Positions 54,345-62,699 of a stretch of DNA of 64,000 bases are shown in pieces. The position numbers were made by a program, and so were the translations under genes. Origin of the DNA: an uncultured Spirochaetaceae bacterium (GTDB lineage: Bacteria > Spirochaetota > Spirochaetia > Treponematales > Treponemataceae); contig CADCLG010000003.1 in assembly GCA_902802305.1 (NCBI GenBank), positions 1-64,000 of the forward strand, written 5' to 3'. A model generated the notes under the pieces. The model ran no database searches, was not told the origin of the DNA, and saw only the letters and a program-made list of their open reading frames with translations. The first letter of the stretch is position 1. The number at the start of each line of letters is the position of its first letter.

Positions 54345-54415
54345 ATTTTAAATATTTTATTTTTTCATCGTGTTATTATTCTTTCATGGTAGAGTGGGAT
54401 ATCTTTAGTTTTTAC
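54345..54415 (-). pseudogene. Metallophosphoesterase 3'-end relic
   Basis: Minus-strand reading gives KDIPLYHERIIT, matching KYIPLYHEGIIIQ at the end of the phosphoesterase at 50251. The flank up to the operator is also similar. So the pair phosphoesterase-operator was once present here too. The remaining bases 54416-54578 show no gene. Confidence 0.6.
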
Positions 54416-54578
54416 CATGATTCAATATGTCTTCTAAATTGTGTGACAACTTTTATACAAATTATAAGTTACTTGCTCTGATGTTATTTTGGAATAAATA
54501 TATCAGGGATGAATATTGTTTTGTAATTTTGATGATAAATAATAGCCCCTTTAAAAACAGTATAAGAAGCCGTTTAAA

Positions 54579-56105
54579 CTAAAAAGTAGATCTATATTTT
54601 TTTTCAAGTAAATCAAATTGATCAATAAGTTTGGCAATAAAATCTTCTATTATAATCTTATTATTTTCAATCTTATCAAATTCAATTGCATCTGCTACCC
54701 ATTGCTCATTACTTGAATCATTACCAAAAATATTAAATAAAATATCACTTTGCACTATAGTTTTCAGTTTTTTAGTTTTCTTATTTGAAATTGATTTTTC
54801 TGAATTTGAAACTGTGAAACCATAGGCATAATAATACTCATTTTTTCTAGGAATTCTTCCATTCCAAAAGCCCAAAGAAATATCATCATCCAATTTCTTG
54901 AAAACAGTAGTTTCATCTCTCACGATGAAACCTTTGTCTTGCAAAGCTTCGACTATACAATCTGCAAAGATTTTTGTTCGATTATTCCACAATTGTTCCA
55001 ATGCACATGCTGCTTCTAATTTTTCTTTGTCAGCATTTATGGATTCTATAAGTTTACTATCCGAATTTCTAATACATTCATCTTCACGGTTGTTCCAAAT
55101 ATCCATAAAATCTAAAGCAGTTTCAAGTTTCTCTTTTGAAGAAAAAATATCTCTGATTGTATCTTTATCTGTTTGTGACATATATGCCTCGCCTCCTAAG
55201 TGTTTTAATAGCAATCTATATTGTTCAATATAATCATTTGCTGTATTACAAGCTTGTTTTATATCTTTATTATTAGAAATCTCTGATTCTTTCCTTATCC
55301 TTTTTTGACAGTTTTGCAAAAAGTTGTTTTCAAGACTTTTAGAGACTTTGTCTGCAACGGCATAAACTTCTTTTAATATGCCATCATTTTTTAACTGATT
55401 AGTATACTCTATAAAATCTTTATCATAACTATCTATTGGAGGTCTCTTTGAATCTTCCTCTTTCAATGTCATATATACAACTGTGTAAGTTTTTATTTTT
55501 AAAACTTCTTTAACATATTTCATATAGCGGACGAGTTGATTATCCATGTCCGGGGCATAATTTATCTTGTTTTCAACAATAATTGCTTGATTTTTATTTT
55601 TGATTAATAAATCAATATAACCTTCCTTTTCACACTTTTTACCATTATTATCAACCCATTTTATTTTACCAGTTGGATTCTCTTTTATTACTTCAAAAGC
55701 AGAACAATCGAATTGTTCCGGTTTAAGGCCAAGAAAATTGATAAATTCCTGCATAAAATATTTTCTGCCAATTTCCCTTGTGTTTTGATTTAGTATTACG
55801 TCCAGAATATCGCTATGAAATTTTTCCCTATAATACAAGTCCGAAATTGATTCAAAAAAATTAAATTTTTGAGAACTATCAATACTATGTTCTTTATAGA
55901 TTTTCTTCTTTTTTTCTGAATAACGACAACAGACATTTTTCAGAAAACTATTTAGCTTTCTTATTTTCTTCTTGGTATTTTCTGCAGTTAATTTCAAAAT
56001 AGAATCAACAGTATCTTTCTGATACTTATTATAGAGAGTCATCTCTTTACATATAATTTGAAAACTATTTTGAGTCATCTTTTTTATGATATCACAATTA
56101 TTCAT
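54579..56105 (-). CDS. PD-(D/E)XK nuclease family protein
   Basis: 508 residues; start uncertain, since the ATGs at 56105, 56075 and 56042 all lack a good ribosome site. YREKFHSDILDVILNQN and GYIDLLIKNKNQAIIVENKINY carry the active-site pattern D165, E178, K180 (PDDEXK_4 type, as in the previous nuclease). DNQLVRYMKYVKEV and YTVVYMTL continue the nuclease fold. The C-terminal half is helical, with a repeat of EKLE-A-LDFMDIWNNR / EKLEAACALEQLWNNR. Only a degenerate operator (site 3) precedes it, in a leader copied from the neighbouring gene. Confidence 0.75.
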   Translation of the reverse strand: MNNCDIIKKMTQNSFQIICKEMTLYNKYQKDTVDSILKLTAENTKKKIRKLNSFLKNVCCRYSEKKKKIYKEHSIDSSQKFNFFESISDLYYREKFHSDILDVILNQNTREIGRKYFMQEFINFLGLKPEQFDCSAFEVIKENPTGKIKWVDNNGKKCEKEGYIDLLIKNKNQAIIVENKINYAPDMDNQLVRYMKYVKEVLKIKTYTVVYMTLKEEDSKRPPIDSYDKDFIEYTNQLKNDGILKEVYAVADKVSKSLENNFLQNCQKRIRKESEISNNKDIKQACNTANDYIEQYRLLLKHLGGEAYMSQTDKDTIRDIFSSKEKLETALDFMDIWNNREDECIRNSDSKLIESINADKEKLEAACALEQLWNNRTKIFADCIVEALQDKGFIVRDETTVFKKLDDDISLGFWNGRIPRKNEYYYAYGFTVSNSEKSISNKKTKKLKTIVQSDILFNIFGNDSSNEQWVADAIEFDKIENNKIIIEDFIAKLIDQFDLLEKKYRSTF

Positions 56106-56149
56106 TTCAGCAACATAAAAAAACTTATTGATTGATTTTAAAATGATTT

Positions 56150-56249
56150 TTGTGTTTGATATAATTACTCCTTCTGCCTGTACTTTGTGTAAACTTATCT
56201 CTGTTGATATGAAATAAATTTAGCAGAAGAAGACTATCAAAGTGTAATA
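56150..56249 (-). promoter_or_regulatory. Copied leader with degenerate operator site 3
   Basis: TATC-AAAGTGT-AATA at 56235-56249, then CTTCTGC/GCAGAAG arms and AAGGAGTAATT. The following codons read ATA TCA AAC ACA AAA, equal to the start of the 52881 nuclease (MSNTK) but with ATG changed to ATA. It is therefore the leader and first codons of a lost paralogue. Confidence 0.6.
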
Positions 56250-56257
56250 GAGGGGGA

Positions 56258-57088
56258 TTATTTTTTATTTTTGAATAAAACTTTCATTACAGGATTGTAG
56301 TAATAGTTTTTATCCTCTTTGCACGGATGAGAAAAATGATATAAGTCTATAAACTCTATTTCTTTATTACATAATTTATATTTTCCATATTCAGCTGTAT
56401 TTTCCTTGTTATGAGTTATTGCTTTAAGATTTAATGAATTCTTATTTGGGAGACATAAATCTAAAAAACCCTCATTTATTGTTCCATCCCATAAATTTGC
56501 AGTTATTATAATATCTGGACGAAGAAAATCTAATTCGCGTTTAAATAAATGTGTTTTTTCTAATTCAGAATCTTCCAAAAACAAATTAATAAGGTCTTTA
56601 TTAGATTTCCAATCTTCTGGATGATCATTGCTGTATTTTGAAATATTTATGCAAGCAAATCCGTAATCATTTTTTTCATACATTTCATTTAATATTTTCT
56701 GTGCTGTTATTTTTTTAACTTTTTCAAAAGATAATTCTCCGTTATGTCTTATTCCATAAACAATATAAAGAATTCTTCTCCACCAAAGATTATTGTTTAC
56801 AGTTCTTTCATCGAAACATTCTTTTGTTGTATCTCTAAAATCATAACCGCCTATTCTTCTAGGTTCTCGACCTATAAAAAGAATTTTCTTATTTTTCTTA
56901 TTAAAATAACCAGGAAAAAAACCATCCTTTGCAAAACATCTTGCAGGGGATCGTTTCGTTTTATTTCCGTTATCTATAGTTTTCTTATTCTTTGTTGAAA
57001 CTTGTAATATCCAATCATTCATTATTATTTGTAATTCTTCATTCTTCTTTTGTTCAAAATCAGAAAAATCAAATTTATAATTATACAT
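56258..57088 (-). CDS. Uracil-DNA-glycosylase-superfamily-like protein
   Basis: 276 residues from the ATG at 57088 (GGAGTAA upstream). Strand-loop elements fit the UDG fold: ILFIGREPRRIGGYDFRD at the first motif, GFACINISKYSNDHP in the middle, LDFLRPDIIITANLWDG, and LYHFSHPCKEDKNYYYNPV as the last motif with its histidine. Classical catalytic residues are not certain, so it may be one of the UDG-like proteins with other activity. It lies downstream of the HExxH gene, 200 bases away, and lacks the operator repeat. Confidence 0.5.
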   Translation of the reverse strand: MYNYKFDFSDFEQKKNEELQIIMNDWILQVSTKNKKTIDNGNKTKRSPARCFAKDGFFPGYFNKKNKKILFIGREPRRIGGYDFRDTTKECFDERTVNNNLWWRRILYIVYGIRHNGELSFEKVKKITAQKILNEMYEKNDYGFACINISKYSNDHPEDWKSNKDLINLFLEDSELEKTHLFKRELDFLRPDIIITANLWDGTINEGFLDLCLPNKNSLNLKAITHNKENTAEYGKYKLCNKEIEFIDLYHFSHPCKEDKNYYYNPVMKVLFKNKK

Positions 57089-57292
57089 ATTTACTCCGTA
57101 TATTCTCATTATAAAATACACAAAATAATAAAGCAATTTTTTCTTATGCACCATTTTTTGTTATAAAATAGCAACCACAAAAACTCCATCCCCACTAACT
57201 GAACAATAACTTTAATCTCATCATCCAAAAACTAAATAATCTCTAACCTAATCTCATTCTAGTAAATTGAAAAAATCTCCCCCCGTTTTTAA

Positions 57293-57856
57293 CTACCATA
57301 AATCAATATAACTTTTCACAATCGGATAAATTTCTTTTTTGAACGCTTCTATCTCAACATAATAATCCCAACCTGAGAACTCCTTTATCCAATTTTGATT
57401 GTCCGTGTAGATTCCATAAAATTCTTCAATTGCACGAGCAAAAAGTTCGCAAGTTCTACCTCTGTAGTTTGTTCGTTTTTGAGGTACTGGTTTCATTTTA
57501 GAACGAAACAGCTCTGCAATAATCCTTTCTTTTGTTCCATGTCTTGATGATGCAAATTTATATCGTGAATATTTGTTTTGCCGTTCATGGTCAATAAAAT
57601 GAGCTAACTCGTGAACGAAAACGCAATCAAGCCGATTCTCGTTTAATAAAGTTTTTACTTGGTTTAGTGTAATTTCATTTGATTCCGCACAAAATGTTCC
57701 AAGTGCTTTTCTTCCTTTTTTATCATTTAAAAGTAAATCTAAATCTGAAGATAAAAGAAGAGTTTTTAATTTTTCTCCATAGAATGAAAGAGCCTTTTTA
57801 AAAGCTTGTTCTAGTTCGTTATAACATAATTTTTCTTTTAGCCACTCTGTAATCAT
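57293..57856 (-). CDS. HExxH zinc-binding protein
   Basis: 187 residues from the ATG at 57856 (AGGTG upstream). FVHELAHFIDH is a zincin motif with a third histidine three residues on; RGRTCELFARAIEEFYGIY downstream could supply the last acidic ligand. No signal peptide, thus cytoplasmic. It resembles short metallopeptidase-like domains of mobile-element and polymorphic-toxin genes, but I do not recognise the exact family. Divergent from the WYL gene, with operator site 4 upstream. Confidence 0.65.
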   Translation of the reverse strand: MITEWLKEKLCYNELEQAFKKALSFYGEKLKTLLLSSDLDLLLNDKKGRKALGTFCAESNEITLNQVKTLLNENRLDCVFVHELAHFIDHERQNKYSRYKFASSRHGTKERIIAELFRSKMKPVPQKRTNYRGRTCELFARAIEEFYGIYTDNQNWIKEFSGWDYYVEIEAFKKEIYPIVKSYIDLW

Positions 57857-57894
57857 AAAACACCTATAATTAATTTGAATGTAATACTTTGCAT

Positions 57895-57978
57895 TATCAA
57901 ACCACGATAATGTAACAAACAATCTTCATTTTTTTCTAATTTTTCACTTTTTCCCCTCCTCATTATCACAAAATGATA
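57895..57978. promoter_or_regulatory. Operator sites 4 and 5 between HExxH and WYL genes
   Basis: TATC-AAACCAC-GATA at 57895-57909 and TATC-ACAAAAT-GATA at 57964-57978. TATACT at 57990-57995 is seven bases before the WYL ATG, with no ribosome site, suggesting a leaderless mRNA with site 5 overlapping the -35 zone, as expected for autoregulation. Confidence 0.65.
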
Positions 57979-58001
57979 GCCATCCGTGTTATACTATCCT
58001 C

Positions 58002-59024
58002 ATGAAAGAACAAACAACAAAACCCAAATCTCGCCAACTAAACAAAAAAATGCTTGAACGACTCATCATCATTCATAACATAATAAAGTCAGGGCTTTAT
58101 CCAAATGTAAAGCAACTTATGCGACTTTATTGCGAACAGACCGGTTACAGCAAAGTTGGAGAGGCTACCATCAATCGCGATCTAAATACGTTACGCATAT
58201 ATTTTCATGCGCCACTTGAGTTTGACAAACAGAAAGGCGGCTATTATTACATTGATGATAATTTTGATTTTGCTCTGAATAATATTTCTACCGATGATAT
58301 TTTTTATCTTTCTGCGGCAAAAACGCTTCTTTCAAGCTTTGATGGAAGTCCGGTTTATAAGGCAATTTCTGATGTAATTGATTTTGTAACGGACACGCAA
58401 TGTGTAGGAAAAAGTAATCTTCTAAAACGGATTGCAGTTCCTCCTGTTCCAAAAGTTGTTACCAATGAAGATGTTTGGAAAAAGATTCTTCATTCGCTAC
58501 AGGAAAATCTTGTTGTTAAGTTTGATTATAATGGCCGCTGGAATCCCGAAACAACTCACCGTAAGTTTGCCCCATACCAGATTCTTATGGAAAATGGTTA
58601 CTGCTTTTTGTTCGGTTATGATTTTGACAGAGATAGTGAACGCATTTTCTATTTGAGCCGTGTCAGAAATCTTGAAGTTACCAATGAGCATTTTGATTTA
58701 CCGGAAGATTTTGAGTTTCATTCTCGCAGCGGTGGCGGAAAGTTTGGCGCATTTATGACAGATGATATAGTAAACTTTGAAATCGATTTTTATGGAGAAG
58801 CCCGGCAATATGTAAAAGACTGCATTTGGGCTGACAACCAGGAAATCACAGATATTGAAGAAGAGGAAAAAACACGCATAAAGTTTTCTTCAACTCAATG
58901 GCTCAAAGTAAAAGAATGGATTTTAGCCCAGGGTGCAAACGCAATTCCTCGGGGGCCTAAGTGGTTTGTTGATGATTGGAAAAATACAGTGCAGGAGATG
59001 ATGGAAAACCTAAAAAATATGTGA
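58002..59024 (+). CDS. WYL-domain transcriptional regulator
   Basis: 340 residues. N-terminal winged helix (about 15-85; GLYPNVKQLMRLYCEQTGYSK, ATINRDLNTL), a WYL domain (about 160-235; VKFDYNGRWNPETTHRKFAPYQILMENGYCFLFGYDFD and RIFYLSRVRNLEV) and a C-terminal WCX-like extension (VNFEIDFYGEARQYVKD). Related proteins such as BrxR and CapW regulate BREX and CBASS islands. Several genes to the left carry the same inverted repeat as its own promoter, making it the likely regulator of the island. Confidence 0.85.
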   Translation: MKEQTTKPKSRQLNKKMLERLIIIHNIIKSGLYPNVKQLMRLYCEQTGYSKVGEATINRDLNTLRIYFHAPLEFDKQKGGYYYIDDNFDFALNNISTDDIFYLSAAKTLLSSFDGSPVYKAISDVIDFVTDTQCVGKSNLLKRIAVPPVPKVVTNEDVWKKILHSLQENLVVKFDYNGRWNPETTHRKFAPYQILMENGYCFLFGYDFDRDSERIFYLSRVRNLEVTNEHFDLPEDFEFHSRSGGGKFGAFMTDDIVNFEIDFYGEARQYVKDCIWADNQEITDIEEEEKTRIKFSSTQWLKVKEWILAQGANAIPRGPKWFVDDWKNTVQEMMENLKNM

Positions 59025-59404
59025 TATTTCATTTTCTTCTTGGGCCATTTTTGGGACGTCTGCCCTTGGCCGACGTCCCAAAAACCGCGCTATCCATACT
59101 TCGCCGTCTTTCGCGGCTCATCCACTCGCTACGCTCGGGACTGCCTTCGGCAGGTATTCCTATCGCTTGTCCGAGGACTTCTTGTAATTTTCCTAAAAAA
59201 TTAAAATATAACAAAAAATTATTCTCTGGAATGGTCCGAAATCTTCATTTTTTTACTAATTATAGGGTGTGAAATAAATGAATTAGAAAGGGGGTGATTC
59301 GGATTATGATTATTGAAAAAGAGTGGAAAAGCACAATGACATTTTCAATCTGTTTTTTGTAGGTCGCTGCATTTTTAAACAAAAATTATAGGAGAGAAAT
59401 AAGT
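59025..59404. other. Intergenic: palindrome, GC-rich repeat, Rpn leader relic, ABC promoter
   Basis: TTTTTGGGACGTC/GACGTCCCAAAAA (59048-59084) is a perfect 13-base inverted repeat. A GC-rich stretch follows to about 59175, related to 47276-47418. Bases 59226-59270 are a reverse-oriented copy of the Rpn leader with no gene. An 18-codon ORF (59306-59362, MIIEKEWKSTMTFSICFL) has GGGGGTG upstream, and could be a leader peptide; it lacks a double-glycine signal. Confidence 0.5.
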
Positions 59405-61564
59405 ATGCGTTTAAAGATTCACTTACAGCATGATGAATCAGATTGTGCTGCGGCTTGTCTGGCGATGATTCTTGATTATTATGGAAGAGAAGTAAATATT
59501 CGTAAACTGAGAATGACTGCCGGTACAGATACGCAGGGGACATCTGGTTTTGGAATTAAAGTCTGTGCAGAGAAATATGGTCTTAATTGCAAGGGATTTT
59601 CAATTCCAGAAAAGAATAATCTTGAGAAAATACCTTTCCCTGCAATTTTTCATTTGAGGAAAAACTCGCTTGAACATTATGTTGTAGTTGATTCTGTGAA
59701 AAATAAGCGTATTAAGATTTATGATCCTGCTGAAGGCGTTGTCAAAATGCCTGTAAGTGAGTTTGTCGAATTATGGACTGGGATTTTCTTTTTATGTTTT
59801 CCAAATGACAGGTTTGAACAGAAAAAAGAAGATAAAACGCCCTTGATAAAGTTTATGACACTTCTAAAACCTCATAAAGTTTTGTTGTCTAAAATAATGG
59901 TGGCCAGTTTAATAATTACAATATTCGGCATACTTATTTCTTTCTATTTCAGATTTTTGATTGATGAAGTCTTATATTCGGAGGTAAAAGCAACTTTAAA
60001 TATCTGTTCAATATGTTATCTGATGATTCTGATTTTTCAGGGACTGCTTTCTTATTGCAGAAATCAGATTTCACTTTATTTAAGTACAAAAATTGATGTA
60101 TCACTGACCTGTGATTTTTTTTATCACTTATTAAGATTGCCTATGTCTTTTTATACTGCAAGAAAAACAGGGGAAATCCTTTCGAGAATAAGAGATACGG
60201 AAACAATAAGAATGACAATTTCTTCTACAACGGTTTCTGTCTTGATGGATTCAATAATGATTCTTCTGGGATGCATATTCTTGAGCAAAATGGGAGCGGG
60301 ACTTTTGTATGTTTCAATGATTCCTGTTTTTGTTTCGGCAGTAATTGTATGGGGCATTGCAAAACCTTTTAAGCGTTTGATAAAGAATAGATCAATTGCA
60401 GAGGCAGAAAAAAATGCATCTATGTATGAAACTATAAATGGAATTGCAACTGTAAAGGCTTTGTCTACTGAAAAGAATGCTTTTCATAGGAATGAAATAA
60501 AAATTGTTGAATCGATAAGGCAGGCTGTCAGATTAGATACTTTTGCGAATATCAATAATTCTATTCAAGGTTTTATTTCAAGTCTGGGGACTTTATTGGT
60601 CTACTGGGTTGGGAGTTTTAAGATTTTTGAAGGTTCTATGTCTTTGGGACAGTTGATTTCTTTTATTACTTTGTCGGGCTTCTTTCTGGGGCCTTTGGGA
60701 CGGCTTTTGACTATGCAGCCTAATCTTCAGGAGGCGTTTGTAGCGGCAGAGCGTTTGTCGGATATTATGGATATTTCTGAGGAAGATGATGATGAAAATG
60801 ATTTGGATTCAATTGATGGATTAATGAAGGAAATAAAATTCGAAAATGTCGGATTTGCTTATGGAACGAGAGGTAGGGCAGTTGACGGAATTAATTTTAC
60901 GATTGAAAAAGGTCAGAGAATTGCTTTTGTTGGAAAATCCGGTTCTGGAAAATCTACTTTGCTTAAACTGTTGATGAAGTTTTATGCTTGCGAAGAGGGA
61001 CGAATCTTAATTGATGGAAGTGATATTTCGGAGTTAAGAACTGAGGATTATAGAAGTATTATTGGTTATGTTCCGCAGGAAAGTCTTTTGTTTAGTGGTA
61101 CGATTGCTGAAAATATTGCATGGGGGATGGATTTTGCTACACCACAGATGATTGTTGCGGCTGCGAAGGCGGCTCAGGCGTTTGATTTTATTATGAGTTT
61201 GCCGGATAAGTTTAAGACAATCGTTGGTGAACATGGAGCGACCTTATCTGGTGGAGAGCGGCAGCGAATTGCATTGGCAAGAATCCTTATGCGGAATCCA
61301 GAAGTGATTATTTTGGATGAAGCGACTGCAAGTTTGGACAGTATTTCGGAAAAGGCAATTATGGAAACTGTTGATTCTTTACAAGGAAAAACAGTGATTA
61401 TGGTTGCGCATCGTTTATCGACAGTATGTAATTGTGACAAGATTTTTGTGATAGAGCATGGAAGAATTGTTGAGGAAGGAAATCATGACGAATTGATGGA
61501 AATGAATGGTAAATACAAGGAATTATGGAGTGCACAATATGAAAAAAAAGTTTTCGGTGATTGA
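59405..61564 (+). CDS. Peptidase-containing ABC transporter (C39)
   Basis: 719 residues; GGAGAG ribosome site. Residues 5-135 are a C39 peptidase with DESDCAAACLAMILDYYG (catalytic C14), HYVVVDS (histidine) and YDPAEG (aspartate). Five or six transmembrane helices follow (155-420), then an ABC ATPase with FVGKSGSGKSTLLKLL, GYVPQESLLFSGTIAENI, LSGGERQRIALARI and VIILDEATASLD. Such transporters cleave a double-glycine leader and export bacteriocins or other peptides. Overlaps the next gene by 26 bases, so translationally linked. Confidence 0.9.
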   Translation: MRLKIHLQHDESDCAAACLAMILDYYGREVNIRKLRMTAGTDTQGTSGFGIKVCAEKYGLNCKGFSIPEKNNLEKIPFPAIFHLRKNSLEHYVVVDSVKNKRIKIYDPAEGVVKMPVSEFVELWTGIFFLCFPNDRFEQKKEDKTPLIKFMTLLKPHKVLLSKIMVASLIITIFGILISFYFRFLIDEVLYSEVKATLNICSICYLMILIFQGLLSYCRNQISLYLSTKIDVSLTCDFFYHLLRLPMSFYTARKTGEILSRIRDTETIRMTISSTTVSVLMDSIMILLGCIFLSKMGAGLLYVSMIPVFVSAVIVWGIAKPFKRLIKNRSIAEAEKNASMYETINGIATVKALSTEKNAFHRNEIKIVESIRQAVRLDTFANINNSIQGFISSLGTLLVYWVGSFKIFEGSMSLGQLISFITLSGFFLGPLGRLLTMQPNLQEAFVAAERLSDIMDISEEDDDENDLDSIDGLMKEIKFENVGFAYGTRGRAVDGINFTIEKGQRIAFVGKSGSGKSTLLKLLMKFYACEEGRILIDGSDISELRTEDYRSIIGYVPQESLLFSGTIAENIAWGMDFATPQMIVAAAKAAQAFDFIMSLPDKFKTIVGEHGATLSGGERQRIALARILMRNPEVIILDEATASLDSISEKAIMETVDSLQGKTVIMVAHRLSTVCNCDKIFVIEHGRIVEEGNHDELMEMNGKYKELWSAQYEKKVFGD

Positions 61565-62699
61565 GCATGGAAATATGATGTATTATTCGCGGGAATTAGT
61601 ACAGATTGCGCTTCCAAAAGAAATAAATCTTATGTTTTTTACTATTTCTTCATTGGTAGTTTGCATAATTTTGCTTCTGACTGTAGTGAAAATTAATGAT
61701 GTGGTTAGGGTCAATGGAATCATAAGAACAGAGAAAAATAATTCGACGGTAAAGAATGTTTTGGCAGGTGAAATAGAAGAGATTTATTTTGAAAATGAGC
61801 AATATGTTGAAATGGGTGAAGTGCTTTATTCATTGAAGAAAGATTATTCCAAGGCTTTGATTAAGGAACTGGAAAATGAGATTTCAAATGTGAAAGAAGA
61901 GCTTTACTGTATTCAGGTATTGTTGGATGGCTATTCTGAAGAGCAGATTGTTATTTCTGCTGAAGAAAATCTCTTTGTTTATTCTAAATTGAAAGAGTAT
62001 CTGGAAACTATTGATTATTTGAAAAAGGAGATTTCGATTTTGGATTATAAATATCAGAAAGAAAGAAATCGGCCTAATGCTTTATATAATCAAAGGTCTG
62101 TAGATGAAGCTCTGATGAGTTATGAATTAAGTTGTCAGGAATTGGAAAAATATAAATCGTCTTTTTTGTCTGAGTTAACTGAAAAAAAGAAAAATTATGA
62201 GCTGTCGTTGGAAAAATTGGAACAGGAGTTGTTGCGAACAAAAGAGGAATATACTTTTCTGGATGTTCGTTCTCCGATTTCTGGGTTTGTACAGGAAATA
62301 TCTTCTTTAAATGCAGGAGATTATCTTTTTGCAAATCAGGAAGTTGTTGTAATTGTTCCTGATGATTCCAGGAATTTTAGAGTTGAACTGTCTGTGCCCA
62401 CAAAGGACATAGGCGAAATAACGACCGGATTAAGAGTAAAGTATCGTTTGTCTGCTTTTCCTTTCTTTGAATACAAGGGTGCTGAAGGTGAAATTAATTC
62501 GATTGATTCAGATGTAAGAAAGAGTTCAGGCAATCAATTGTGTTATCGGGTGTATTCAGATATTGAAAGAACTTCATTTAAAAGCAATAAGGGAATTGAA
62601 TATCCATTAAGGGCTGGAATTGAAGTCAACGCCAGAATTGTTCTGGAAAAAATATCCGTAATGCATTTTATTCTGCGGAAATTGGATTTTATGCAATGA
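61539..62699 (+). CDS. HlyD-family secretion adaptor
   Basis: 386 residues from the ATG at 61539 (GGAG upstream), within the end of the ABC gene. One transmembrane helix near 25-50 (FFTISSLVVCIILLLTVV), a lipoyl-like segment (VNGIIRTEKNNSTVKNVLAGEIEEIYFENEQYVEMGEVLYSL), a coiled coil (about 105-225), then a second lipoyl half (LDVRSPISGFVQEISSLNAGDYLFANQEVVVIVPD) and a beta-barrel. It bridges the ABC transporter and the outer membrane channel. Its stop overlaps the start of the next gene. Confidence 0.9.
   Translation: MKKKFSVIEHGNMMYYSRELVQIALPKEINLMFFTISSLVVCIILLLTVVKINDVVRVNGIIRTEKNNSTVKNVLAGEIEEIYFENEQYVEMGEVLYSLKKDYSKALIKELENEISNVKEELYCIQVLLDGYSEEQIVISAEENLFVYSKLKEYLETIDYLKKEISILDYKYQKERNRPNALYNQRSVDEALMSYELSCQELEKYKSSFLSELTEKKKNYELSLEKLEQELLRTKEEYTFLDVRSPISGFVQEISSLNAGDYLFANQEVVVIVPDDSRNFRVELSVPTKDIGEITTGLRVKYRLSAFPFFEYKGAEGEINSIDSDVRKSSGNQLCYRVYSDIERTSFKSNKGIEYPLRAGIEVNARIVLEKISVMHFILRKLDFMQ

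Noticed and set aside
59048-59084. Terminator after the WYL gene
   Set aside because: A strong 13-base palindrome, but no T-run follows the stem; listed as part of the intergenic region instead.
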